The notes under the pieces: model-generated
Told to the model about the DNA's origin: nothing
What the model saw: only the letters and a program-made list of their open reading frames with translations
The model's database searches: none
In this document: positions 1 to 7,725 of the stretch, in pieces
Position numbering within the stretch: the stretch's first letter is position 1
How the letters are laid out: every line of letters starts with the position of its first letter
Position numbers and translations under genes: made by a program
Assembly: GCA_033854175.1 (NCBI GenBank)
Contig: JAWOKN010000014.1
Coordinates: forward strand, 1-40,944
Source of the DNA: DATKPE01 sp033854175
GTDB lineage: Bacteria; Bacteroidota; Ignavibacteria; UBA10030; SZUA-254
Reading direction: 5' to 3'
DNA: 40,944 nucleotides

Positions 1-1500
1 GTCACAACTCATTCTCCCGAAGCATACCGGTATTACTTGAACGGCATGGAATACATGTATAAGCTTTATCTTGCCGAAGCGCATGATCAATTCCTGAAGG
101 CGGTTGCTCTTGATTCTACATTTGCCATGGCATACTACGGGCTCGCGATTAGCGCCGGATCAGCACCTTCAGCTGCTAGGCCTTTTTTAGAGAAAGCGCT
201 CCGTTATTCCGACCATGCCACGACTCAAGAGCGAGGATTTATCCAAGCATTTGCCTCCCTTCTCTGGAGTAGTAATACGTCGGACGGCATTCATCAGCTC
301 CAGGACTATATCACCCGCTACCCCGATGACAAGGAAGGTCACATGAACCTCGGAGGCATGGCATATAGTCTGAGGGACTATGAGATGGCGATAACTGAAT
401 TATCAAAAGTCATCGATCTCGATCCATACTACAAGTTGGCGTACAACATTCTTGCCTATGCGTACGACGGTAAAGGGGATTTCGATAAATCGCTTGAGGC
501 AATCGACAAATACATATCGTTGGCACCCGAGGAACCGAATCCATATGACACGCGCGGTGATCTCTACGCAAAGCATGGGAATTTGGCCGAAGCAATCAAC
601 TCGTACCGCCGCGCACTTGCAATCAAAGCAGATTTTTCAAGTACGAGCGCAAAACTTACGAGAATGTTTATTTATATGGAGGATTATTCAAGGGCGGACA
701 GCATCATCCGGGTGCTTGCAAAGAGTTCCCGGTCGGGTGAGCGCGTATCCGGGATGTGGACCTATGCTGGACTCCTCGCCTACCAGGGAAAGTTTGGTGC
801 TGCCCAGAGATATTTGAAGAGTGTTGCGGCGACAGTGGATAGCTCATGGCCGCCTGAGAGGCAGTATCGGTTGCAGTATGCACGTGAATGCGTTGCAAGT
901 TTGGCCAAAGACTATTCCACGGCGATCGAGGCGGCCAGTCTGGCCGTGCGGATATTGCAGAAGAGCAACCTGGGTGCACCCGTATTTCAAAGGCCGCAGT
1001 ACATCTACTTCCTCACCTTGGGGGGACAAACGGCCAAAGCGGAAGAGATTGCCGAGGAGCTGCGCGTGGATATTCTGAAAACGGGAGATTCATCCCTGAT
1101 AGGTGCTTATTGGATCGCGCGCGGCTGTATCGAGCGTAGGAAAGGAAATGCGTCAGCATCGCGGGCGGCAATTCTGCGCGGTGCCGAGAATAAAATTATT
1201 CGCGGCGAGCCGAGTATCCGCTTTTTGCTGGGGCGGACGTACCTGGACGGCAATGAACTTGGTGCAGCAGTATCGGAATTCGAAAAACTGGCAACAAATT
1301 ATCTGGATCCCCCCCGGCTCTTTGAGATAGGACCGCAGATCTATTATTACCTCGGCATCGCCTACGAGCGGTCGGGATTGACTGAAAAGGCCATCGGTCA
1401 ATACGAGACTTATGTAAGAATCCTCAAGAACGCAGACACCAGCATCCCCGAAGTCGGCGATGCCCAGCGCAGGTTGACGAATCTGAAGAATAAAGCTTAG
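1..1500 (+). CDS. TPR-repeat protein, C-terminal part (5' end outside window)
   Basis: The frame is open from base 1 to a TAG stop at 1498-1500, so at least 499 residues are visible and the true start lies upstream. The first residues (VTTHSPEAYRYYLNGMEY) look like the entry into the TPR part of a larger protein, not an N-terminus. Tetratricopeptide-like helical pairs recur throughout, for example around nt 90-190, 340-450, 450-560, 560-650 and 1200-1300, with the usual A..Y..L..AY pattern. TPR arrays are protein-protein interaction scaffolds. In FCB-group bacteria such arrays often follow a kinase, cyclase or winged-helix domain; whether that holds here cannot be seen. No catalytic domain is visible. 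The TPR call is firm; the function is unknown. Confidence 0.85.
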   Translation, partial: VTTHSPEAYRYYLNGMEYMYKLYLAEAHDQFLKAVALDSTFAMAYYGLAISAGSAPSAARPFLEKALRYSDHATTQERGFIQAFASLLWSSNTSDGIHQLQDYITRYPDDKEGHMNLGGMAYSLRDYEMAITELSKVIDLDPYYKLAYNILAYAYDGKGDFDKSLEAIDKYISLAPEEPNPYDTRGDLYAKHGNLAEAINSYRRALAIKADFSSTSAKLTRMFIYMEDYSRADSIIRVLAKSSRSGERVSGMWTYAGLLAYQGKFGAAQRYLKSVAATVDSSWPPERQYRLQYARECVASLAKDYSTAIEAASLAVRILQKSNLGAPVFQRPQYIYFLTLGGQTAKAEEIAEELRVDILKTGDSSLIGAYWIARGCIERRKGNASASRAAILRGAENKIIRGEPSIRFLLGRTYLDGNELGAAVSEFEKLATNYLDPPRLFEIGPQIYYYLGIAYERSGLTEKAIGQYETYVRILKNADTSIPEVGDAQRRLTNLKNKA

Positions 1501-1709
1501 ACCCCTGATCACCCAGGCAGACTTTCATCTTCGGGGATGAAGACGACTTAGGATCGAAAATATCCCAAGCCCTGCCTGACGCATGTCGGGCGCAGCTCAG
1601 GATGTAACCGATGTCAGAACGGATCATCGTGTCCGTGATCCCTGCGGGTAGTGGGGGGGATGGTTGCAGGTGGGTTTATGGATGATGGTCATGAGAACTC
1701 TTCAGCATG

Positions 1710-1737
1710 CTCGCCTGATTTCCTTTAATCCGGCGAG
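1710..1737. repeat. Inverted repeat / hairpin
   Basis: CTCGCC (1710-1715) pairs with GGCGAG (1732-1737). One T/C mismatch follows, then GATT (1717-1720) pairs with AATC (1727-1730) around a TCCTTT loop. Outer arms TGAGAAC (1692-1698) and GTTCTCA (1769-1775) could close a larger structure. There is no T-run on either strand. Function unknown; it could be part of a structured RNA. Confidence 0.4.
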
Positions 1738-2007
1738 AATTCGCAGATGGATTGAGATTTCATTCTATGTTCTCACCTGATCCCGGGTTCAAATCCATGC
1801 ACACCGGCACATCCCGGCCGGAGTCAAACGGCGGATGTTGATTTGACCGGTGATAAAATATCCTCATCCACCTCCGTGGTCATCCCAGGCATCACAGCTG
1901 CACAACCGCGAACTCTCCTCGACGACCCATCACGGACCGGCGTAAGGCAGAAAGTGTGATTTACCACATACGACCTGTCATTTTCCTTGAAATTTTCGCA
2001 ATTTAGG

Positions 2008-2038
2008 TTGCATCTTTGATTTGATTTACGTACCTTTA
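2008..2038 (+). promoter_or_regulatory. Candidate Bacteroidota-type promoter for receiver/activator pair
   Basis: TTG (2008-2010), a 20-nt spacer, then TACCTTTA (2031-2038), close to the -33 TTG / -7 TAnnTTTG promoter of Bacteroidota. Transcription would start near 2044 and leave a leader of about 40 nt before the ATG at 2082. Confidence 0.45.
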
Positions 2039-2081
2039 GCTTCGTTCATTGATTTACCGAACCATCAGAAGGATAATATGT

Positions 2082-2450
2082 ATGGCAGATAATAACAGCA
2101 TCCTGGTTGTGGATGACGAAGACGCCCTCCGAACTGTTCTGAGCACCGAACTTGCGAGTGCTGGATACAAGGTTGGAACTGCCACTGATGGTGATGAGGC
2201 AATTTCGGAGGTCCAGAATAAAAAATTCGATCTGATCCTGCTCGATATCAAAATGCAGCGGGTCGACGGTTTTGAAGTGCTGAAGTTTGTGAAGAAGAAT
2301 TATCCTGGAACCAAAGTGATCATGTTGACCGGATTTGCTGATCTGAAAAACGCCATTGAATCAAAAAAGCTCGGAGCGGAGGACTTCGTCAGCAAACCGT
2401 ATGATCTTGTGGATCTTTTGACCACGATTGAGCGTGTCCTGAGTGAATAG
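2082..2450 (+). CDS. Single-domain response regulator (CheY-like receiver)
   Basis: This 122-residue protein is one receiver domain with no output domain. The acidic pocket is D11/D12, the phospho-acceptor is D55 (in LILLDIKM), the switch Thr is T83 and the conserved Lys is K105 (SKPYD), so phosphorylation is expected to work. I chose the ATG at 2082 because AGAAGGA (2067-2073) sits 8 nt upstream; an in-frame TTG at 2049 has no ribosome site. It lies 31 nt before a sigma-54 activator whose receiver shares the FADLK...A.E..KLGA...SKPYD stretch, which suggests duplication and joint expression. No histidine kinase is in the window. A phosphorelay or phosphate-sink role is inference. Confidence 0.9.
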   Translation: MADNNSILVVDDEDALRTVLSTELASAGYKVGTATDGDEAISEVQNKKFDLILLDIKMQRVDGFEVLKFVKKNYPGTKVIMLTGFADLKNAIESKKLGAEDFVSKPYDLVDLLTTIERVLSE

Positions 2451-2481
2451 CCCCCCGCTTTATTGCATCTGACACCTCACG

Positions 2482-3810
2482 ATGCCGAAGCGTTACAAAA
2501 TCCTGATTGTCGACGATGAGATAGGTTTTACGGCGATACTGCAGGAGGAGCTGCAGGATTTGGATATTTTTGAGGTCGACCTTGCCGCGGATGGCGCCGA
2601 GGCCATTAATCTGATCCAGAAAAACCTCTACGATGTCGTTCTCCTTGACATGAAAATGCCCCGCGTCGGGGGCCTCGAGGTTCTCGAGTTCATTCAGGAA
2701 CACTCACCCTCCAGCCAGGTGATCATCCTTTCCCAGTTCGCCGATCTCAAGATGGCGGTCGAGACCACGAAACTCGGTGCCTATGAAGTGCTGAGCAAAC
2801 CGTATGATTTCGACCAGGTGGAGCAGACAATCCGCCGGGCCATCGAGAGGAAAAAGCTGGATATTGACAACACGCTTCTCAAACGGGTCATCCCGCAGGC
2901 AGAAATCATCGGACAGAGTAAGGAGATCCTCCAGCTCAAGGAGACGATCATGAAGATCGCTGACAGCGATTCGATGATCCTCATTTACGGTCCAAGCGGA
3001 ACGGGGAAGGAGCTTGTCGCAAATCTCATTCACAAGAACAGTCCCCGCAGGGACCGGCCCTTCGTTCCGGTAAATTGTTCCTCCATCCCCGATGCGCTCC
3101 TTGAAAGCGAACTTTTTGGTCATGAAAAAGGCGCGTTTACCAATGCCTATTCTGCCAAACCGGGTCTGGTGGAGGTGGCCAACGGCGGAACCCTTTTTCT
3201 GGACGAGGTGGGCGATATCAGCCCCGTGATCCAACCCAAATTGCTGCGCTTTCTAGAAACGGGTGATTTCAGGAGAGTCGGGGGTACAAATGAACTCAAG
3301 GCTGATGTCAGAGTTCTCTCCGCAACAAACAAGAATCTGCAGGAGGAGGCGAGAGCCGGCCGGTTCAGGGATGATCTGTTGTATCGGCTGAATGTGATAA
3401 CGCTGCGGGTGCCTCCGCTCAAGGATCACCGCGAAGACATCCCACTGCTGGTCGAGCATTTCCTCAAAATGAAGGCAAAATCCAAAGAACCCAAGAAGAT
3501 GTCTGACGGGGCTCTCCAGGCGCTCTTGACGTATGAATGGCCGGGGAATGTTCGCGAGCTTGAGCACATCATTGAGGGAGCGATTCTCCTCTCGGCGGGT
3601 GACTGTATTCAGGTTGATGATCTCCATCTGAACGAGCGCCAGAGCGAACCCATCCCCACCTCGCTCACGATCGAAGAGATCGAAAAACAGCATATCCGGA
3701 AGGTTCTGAAACTGTTTAACGGTAACCGCAAGAAGACTGCCGAGGCCCTGAATATCAGTGAAAAGGGTCTCTATTTAAAGATAAAAGAGTACAATCTTTC
3801 GGATACTTAA
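2482..3810 (+). CDS. Sigma-54-dependent response regulator, NtrC/AtoC type, with GAFTNA loop
   Basis: This 442-residue protein has an N-terminal receiver (residues 5-120; D11, D12, phospho-acceptor D56, K106). A central AAA+ domain (about 140-370) carries Walker A GPSGTGKE (170-177) and Walker B FLDE with D241/E242. A C-terminal Fis-type helix-turn-helix lies at about 410-437. It should activate RpoN promoters on phosphorylation. The loop that contacts sigma-54, normally GAFTGA, reads GAFTNA (217-222): the key Thr is kept and the second Gly is Asn (codon AAT at 3142-3144). The other activator in this window has GSFTGA. It follows the lone receiver by 31 nt. No sigma-54 promoter was recognised nearby, so its targets are probably elsewhere. 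Confidence 0.93.
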   Translation: MPKRYKILIVDDEIGFTAILQEELQDLDIFEVDLAADGAEAINLIQKNLYDVVLLDMKMPRVGGLEVLEFIQEHSPSSQVIILSQFADLKMAVETTKLGAYEVLSKPYDFDQVEQTIRRAIERKKLDIDNTLLKRVIPQAEIIGQSKEILQLKETIMKIADSDSMILIYGPSGTGKELVANLIHKNSPRRDRPFVPVNCSSIPDALLESELFGHEKGAFTNAYSAKPGLVEVANGGTLFLDEVGDISPVIQPKLLRFLETGDFRRVGGTNELKADVRVLSATNKNLQEEARAGRFRDDLLYRLNVITLRVPPLKDHREDIPLLVEHFLKMKAKSKEPKKMSDGALQALLTYEWPGNVRELEHIIEGAILLSAGDCIQVDDLHLNERQSEPIPTSLTIEEIEKQHIRKVLKLFNGNRKKTAEALNISEKGLYLKIKEYNLSDT

Positions 3811-3850
3811 TGTTCTTTATGATGGGAGGTCTGCAAGTCACTTATTCTGG

Positions 3851-3881
3851 TTGACTTTCCGTCAGGATTTTCTTACTATTG
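3851..3881 (+). promoter_or_regulatory. Candidate Bacteroidota-type promoter for gcdH-guaB run
   Basis: TTG (3851-3853), 20 nt, TACTATTG (3874-3881). It lies in the 151-nt gap before glutaryl-CoA dehydrogenase and would give a leader of roughly 75 nt to the ATG at 3962. Confidence 0.45.
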
Positions 3882-3961
3882 TCTCATTCTAATGTGTTTT
3901 GCGCCCTATGTTCTTTGTTGAGGAACGGGGCGTTTATTGTAATGAGTCGAAAGACCCTCCC

Positions 3962-5131
3962 ATGGAAAAATTTCAAGGCGTCGATTATTATCAGCTGGAG
4001 AGCCTTTTGAGTGAGGAGGAAATCCTCGTTCGGGATACGGTACGGGAATTTGTTGACGACAGGGTTCTGCCGATCATTGAAAAACACAACCGGGCCGGGA
4101 CATTTCCGCTGGAGCTCGTGAGATCCATGGCTGACCTGGGGATGTTCGGTTCCACGTTGCCGGCGAAATATGGTTGCGCTGAAATGAACAACGTCGCCTA
4201 TGGTCTGGTGATGCAGGAACTCGAACGGGGAGACAGCGGCGTTCGCAGTTTTGCCTCCGTGCAGAGCGCTCTGGTGATGTATCCCATCTACACGTTCGGA
4301 TCCGATGCGCAGAAGGAGTTCTGGCTGCCAAAGCTTGCTGACGGCTCGCGGATCGGCTGTTTCGGGCTTACCGAACCCGATTATGGTTCAAATCCCGGTG
4401 GGATGATCACGCGCGCCGAGGAAAAGGGGGACGGCTACGTGCTGAATGGCGCCAAGATGTGGATCACCAACGGAACTATCGCTGATGTCGCGGTGGTGTG
4501 GGCGAAGCTGAACGGTGTCATCCATGGATTCCTCGTTGAGAAGGGGACGAGGGGATACACTGCGCCCGAAATGACGGGGAAGCATTCGCTGAGGGCGTCG
4601 GTGACGTCGGAACTGGTCTTTGAGGATTGTCTGATCCCCCGGCAGAATATTCTCCCCAAGACCGATGGATTGAAATCACCACTGATGTGTCTGAACCAGG
4701 CGCGGTACGGGATTGCCTGGGGTGCCATCGGTGCGGCCATGGCTTGTTATGAATCCGCGCTGAACTACGCGAAATCGAGAATTCAGTTTGGCAAACCGAT
4801 CGCGTCATATCAGATGACGCAGGAAAAGCTTGTCTTCATGCTGACCGAAATCACCAAGGCACAGCTCCTCTGCCATCAGCTCGGCCGCATGAAGGACAAG
4901 GGTACTCTCCGCTTTCAACAGGTTTCGCTCGCAAAACGGAATAACGTCTCCCAGGCGCTTGAGATTGCCAGGGTCGCCCGTGAGATTTTCGGCGCCAACG
5001 GCATACTCGATGAATATCCCGTGATGCGTCACTCGGCAAATCTCGAGGCGGTCAAGACCTACGAAGGCACCCATGAAATGCACACACTGATCATCGGCGA
5101 GGATATTACGGGTATACCAGCCTATGTCTGA
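3962..5131 (+). CDS. gcdH: Glutaryl-CoA dehydrogenase
   Basis: A 389-residue acyl-CoA dehydrogenase-fold flavoenzyme that oxidises and decarboxylates glutaryl-CoA to crotonyl-CoA in lysine/tryptophan breakdown. The match is to the glutaryl-CoA branch. ELERGDSGVRS (86-96) carries the Glu and Arg equivalent to human Glu87 and Arg94, which handle the second carboxylate. GCFGLTEPDYGS (132-143) is the flavin region. NLEAVKTYEGTHEMH (360-374) holds the catalytic base E368, preceded by Tyr as in decarboxylating members. An in-frame TTG at 3899 is possible, but family alignment (MEKFQGVDYY) favours the ATG at 3962. No strong Shine-Dalgarno is seen. guaB follows after 44 nt. Lysine aminotransferase lies 28 kb downstream in the same window. 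Confidence 0.92.
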   Translation: MEKFQGVDYYQLESLLSEEEILVRDTVREFVDDRVLPIIEKHNRAGTFPLELVRSMADLGMFGSTLPAKYGCAEMNNVAYGLVMQELERGDSGVRSFASVQSALVMYPIYTFGSDAQKEFWLPKLADGSRIGCFGLTEPDYGSNPGGMITRAEEKGDGYVLNGAKMWITNGTIADVAVVWAKLNGVIHGFLVEKGTRGYTAPEMTGKHSLRASVTSELVFEDCLIPRQNILPKTDGLKSPLMCLNQARYGIAWGAIGAAMACYESALNYAKSRIQFGKPIASYQMTQEKLVFMLTEITKAQLLCHQLGRMKDKGTLRFQQVSLAKRNNVSQALEIARVAREIFGANGILDEYPVMRHSANLEAVKTYEGTHEMHTLIIGEDITGIPAYV

Positions 5132-5175
5132 ATGCCGATGATGGATCCTTATGATCAACATTGAAACGGCCGGAT

Positions 5176-6636
5176 ATGAAGAAATTTATTGGTGAAGGAA
5201 TAACCTACGACGATGTGCTGCTCGTACCGCGGAAATCCTCCGTCCTCCCCCGCGATGTGGACGTCGCGACGAAACTTTCGCGGCACATCCCGATCAATAT
5301 TCCGATCGTGTCGGCGGCGATGGATACCGTGACTGAGGCGGGGCTCGCCGTTGCACTTGCCCGGGAAGGGGGTATCGGGATACTCCATAAAAACATGAGC
5401 ATCGAGCGTCAGGCTGCGGAAGTCGACCAGGTCAAGCGTTCGGAAAGCGGGATTATCCTTAAACCGGTGACCATCTACGCACATCAGACGGTGGGTGATG
5501 CTCAGGATCTCATGAGTAAATTCCAGATTTCCGGTATTCCCGTCATTGATGAGGAGGGAAAGCTGATCGGGATTGTCACGAACCGGGATCTGCGTTTTCA
5601 GCCCAACCGCTCACTCAGAATCGAGGCGGTGATGACCAGTGATAAGCTCATCACGGCGCCGGTTGGAACCACACTGGAGCGGGCTGAGAGGATTCTTCAG
5701 AACCACCGGATTGAAAAGCTGCCCGTTGTGGATAAGAAGGGTCATCTGGTCGGTCTGATCACGTTCAAGGATATCCAGAAGAAAAAACACCATCCGTTTG
5801 CCTGCAAGGATGAACATGGCCGGTTGAGGGTTGGTGCGGCAGTGGGGGTCACCCATGATACCGTTGACAGGGTCCAGGCGCTGGCCAGAGCGGGTGTCGA
5901 TGTCATTGTTGTCGATACTGCTCACGGTCACTCAAGGGGTGTGATGGAAATGGTCAGGCGGGTCAGGAAGGAATTCAGCGCGGGTGATATCGTCGCGGGG
6001 AATGTCGGCACCTCGTTTGCGACGCGGGATCTGATCCGGACCGGGGTCGATGGTGTCAAGGTCGGTATAGGTCCCGGCTCGATCTGCACGACACGGATCA
6101 TCGCGGGGGTCGGCGTACCCCAGGTGACGGCGATTTATGAATGTGCGAAGGTCGCCGCCCGTTCGAAAATTCCCGTCATAGCAGATGGCGGGATCAAGCA
6201 AACGGGTGACATCGCAAAGGCACTGGCAGCCGGGGCGGATGCCGTCATGATCGGGAGCCTGTTTGCAGGTGTGGATGAAAGTCCGGGTGAGAAGATCCTT
6301 TTTGAAGGCCGGAGCTACAAAATGTACCGCGGTATGGGTTCCATGGAATCGATGAGGAGGGGAAGCAGCGACCGGTATTTCCAGGATGTGGAGGACGAAT
6401 TGCCAAAACTGGTACCGGAAGGGATAGAGGGGAGGGTGCCTTACAAGGGACCTCTCTCGGACACGGTCTTCCAGATGGTGGGGGGATTACGCTCTGCCAT
6501 GGGATACTGCGGATGCCGGACGATCCGTGATCTGAAGCAGGAGACCCAATTCATCAAGATGTCCGAAGCGGGGCTCCGTGAGAGCCATCCGCACGATGTC
6601 ATCATCACCAAAGAGTCACCGAATTATCACAAGTGA
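5176..6636 (+). CDS. guaB: Inosine-5'-monophosphate dehydrogenase
   Basis: IMPDH (486 residues) makes XMP from IMP with NAD+, the first committed step to GMP. The TIM barrel opens with GEGITYDDVLLVP, is interrupted by two CBS (Bateman) domains at about residues 95-205, and resumes with the K+/active-site loop GPGSICTTR, where C304 is the nucleophile. The flap motif GSSDRYFQD and the C-terminal GLRSAMGYCG stretch are present, so the protein is complete. The ATG at 5176 matches the family start; an upstream in-frame TTG at 5161 is less likely. It probably shares the gcdH transcript, and the peptidase gene follows after 10 nt. purD and purB are also in the window but in different contexts. Confidence 0.97.
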   Translation: MKKFIGEGITYDDVLLVPRKSSVLPRDVDVATKLSRHIPINIPIVSAAMDTVTEAGLAVALAREGGIGILHKNMSIERQAAEVDQVKRSESGIILKPVTIYAHQTVGDAQDLMSKFQISGIPVIDEEGKLIGIVTNRDLRFQPNRSLRIEAVMTSDKLITAPVGTTLERAERILQNHRIEKLPVVDKKGHLVGLITFKDIQKKKHHPFACKDEHGRLRVGAAVGVTHDTVDRVQALARAGVDVIVVDTAHGHSRGVMEMVRRVRKEFSAGDIVAGNVGTSFATRDLIRTGVDGVKVGIGPGSICTTRIIAGVGVPQVTAIYECAKVAARSKIPVIADGGIKQTGDIAKALAAGADAVMIGSLFAGVDESPGEKILFEGRSYKMYRGMGSMESMRRGSSDRYFQDVEDELPKLVPEGIEGRVPYKGPLSDTVFQMVGGLRSAMGYCGCRTIRDLKQETQFIKMSEAGLRESHPHDVIITKESPNYHK

Positions 6637-6646
6637 TCCGGGAATC

Positions 6647-7714
6647 ATGACCGCGCGTCTCCATCATCTTCGTTCGTCGTATCATTCACTGGGAATCGAT
6701 GCTTTCCTGGTGAGTTTTCCCCCCCACGTCAGGTACATGACGGGTTTTTCGGGATCGAACGGCATCGCCCTTGTTACGGAAAGCAGTCAGTCGCTGATCA
6801 CCGATGGACGGTATGTCGAGCAGTCGAGAAAAGAGGTGAAGGGGTGGAAAATTTTCATTACACAGGAGAGCCTTTATGAGGAGTTGCGTCTCAACAGGCT
6901 GCTTCACCCCGGGATGAGGGTTGGGATCGATGGAAACACCTTTGTGCTCAGTCAGTTCCGGCAGTTGAAAAAGACGCTTCCAAAGGTGAAATTTCTCCCC
7001 AGGGTCGACGTGATTGAAAAAATCGCGGTCGTCAAGGATGAGGAGGAAATCCGGAAAATCAGGAAAGCCGTGGCGATCACCGATAAGGTGTTCGGGGAGA
7101 TTCTTCCCCTTCTCAAGCCCGGAATTGCCGAGTCGGACATTGCTGCTGAGATTTCGTTCAGGCAGCGGACTCACGGAGCCGATGGCGATGCATTTGAGAC
7201 AATCGTTGCCAGCGGTGAACGGGGGGCGATGCCGCACGGACAGGCCTCCGCCAAAAAAATCCGGAACCACGAGCTGGTCACGCTTGATTTCGGGAGTGTG
7301 GCGGAGGGATATCACAGTGATCTTACGAGAACCGTCGCCGTGGGAAAACCCCCTGCGGAAGCGAAAAAGATTTACACCGTTGTGCTGGATGCCCAGTGCA
7401 GGGCGATCGATGCCGCCGTGAGCGGGATAAAGGCGAAAGATCTGGACGGTGTGGCGCGCGACCATATCAAGGCGAGCGGCTACGACAAGTTTTTCCGCCA
7501 TTCCCTCGGTCACGGCCTCGGCCTGCAGATTCACGAGCCTCCCCGCATATCGTTTCTGAGCAAGGCGGTCCTGGCCTCGGGGAACGTCGTGACGATCGAA
7601 CCGGGGATTTATCTGCCGGGATTTGGCGGTGTACGCATCGAGGATGATGTTATCATCCGTGATGACCATTGCGAGGTTCTCAACCGGTCCACAAAAAAGT
7701 TCATTACACTCTAA
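6647..7714 (+). CDS. M24B-family Xaa-Pro peptidase (aminopeptidase P-like)
   Basis: A 355-residue cytosolic metallopeptidase of the aminopeptidase P / prolidase group, which cleaves bonds next to proline. It has an N-terminal creatinase-like domain (about 1-125) and a pita-bread catalytic domain. All five metal ligands are present: D214 (TLDFG), D225 (SDLTRT), H289 (GHGLG), E318 (TIEPG) and E332 (RIEDD). The length matches short bacterial members of about 355 residues. The ATG at 6647 is 10 nt past the guaB stop; in-frame extension upstream would overlap guaB and adds no recognisable sequence. Exact specificity (Xaa-Pro dipeptidase or aminopeptidase) cannot be read from sequence. Confidence 0.9.
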   Translation: MTARLHHLRSSYHSLGIDAFLVSFPPHVRYMTGFSGSNGIALVTESSQSLITDGRYVEQSRKEVKGWKIFITQESLYEELRLNRLLHPGMRVGIDGNTFVLSQFRQLKKTLPKVKFLPRVDVIEKIAVVKDEEEIRKIRKAVAITDKVFGEILPLLKPGIAESDIAAEISFRQRTHGADGDAFETIVASGERGAMPHGQASAKKIRNHELVTLDFGSVAEGYHSDLTRTVAVGKPPAEAKKIYTVVLDAQCRAIDAAVSGIKAKDLDGVARDHIKASGYDKFFRHSLGHGLGLQIHEPPRISFLSKAVLASGNVVTIEPGIYLPGFGGVRIEDDVIIRDDHCEVLNRSTKKFITL

Positions 7715-7725
7715 AACATCGGGCG

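Larger units (their letters stand above)
1501..2081. other. Gene-free stretch between TPR gene and receiver gene
   Basis: No convincing ORF lies here on either strand. It holds several hairpins: 1574-1591 (7-bp stem with one G.T pair, GCAT loop), 1621-1641 (6 bp, 9-nt loop) and 1710-1737 (6+4 bp). The third is nested inside outer 7-nt arms at 1692-1698 and 1769-1775. None is followed by a T-run, so none is a normal terminator. The right end holds the candidate promoter at 2008-2038. Confidence 0.6.

Noticed and set aside
1786..1796. GGTTCAAATCC resembles a tRNA T-arm
   Set aside because: The flanking 5-nt arms do not pair and no acceptor, D or anticodon arms can be placed around it.
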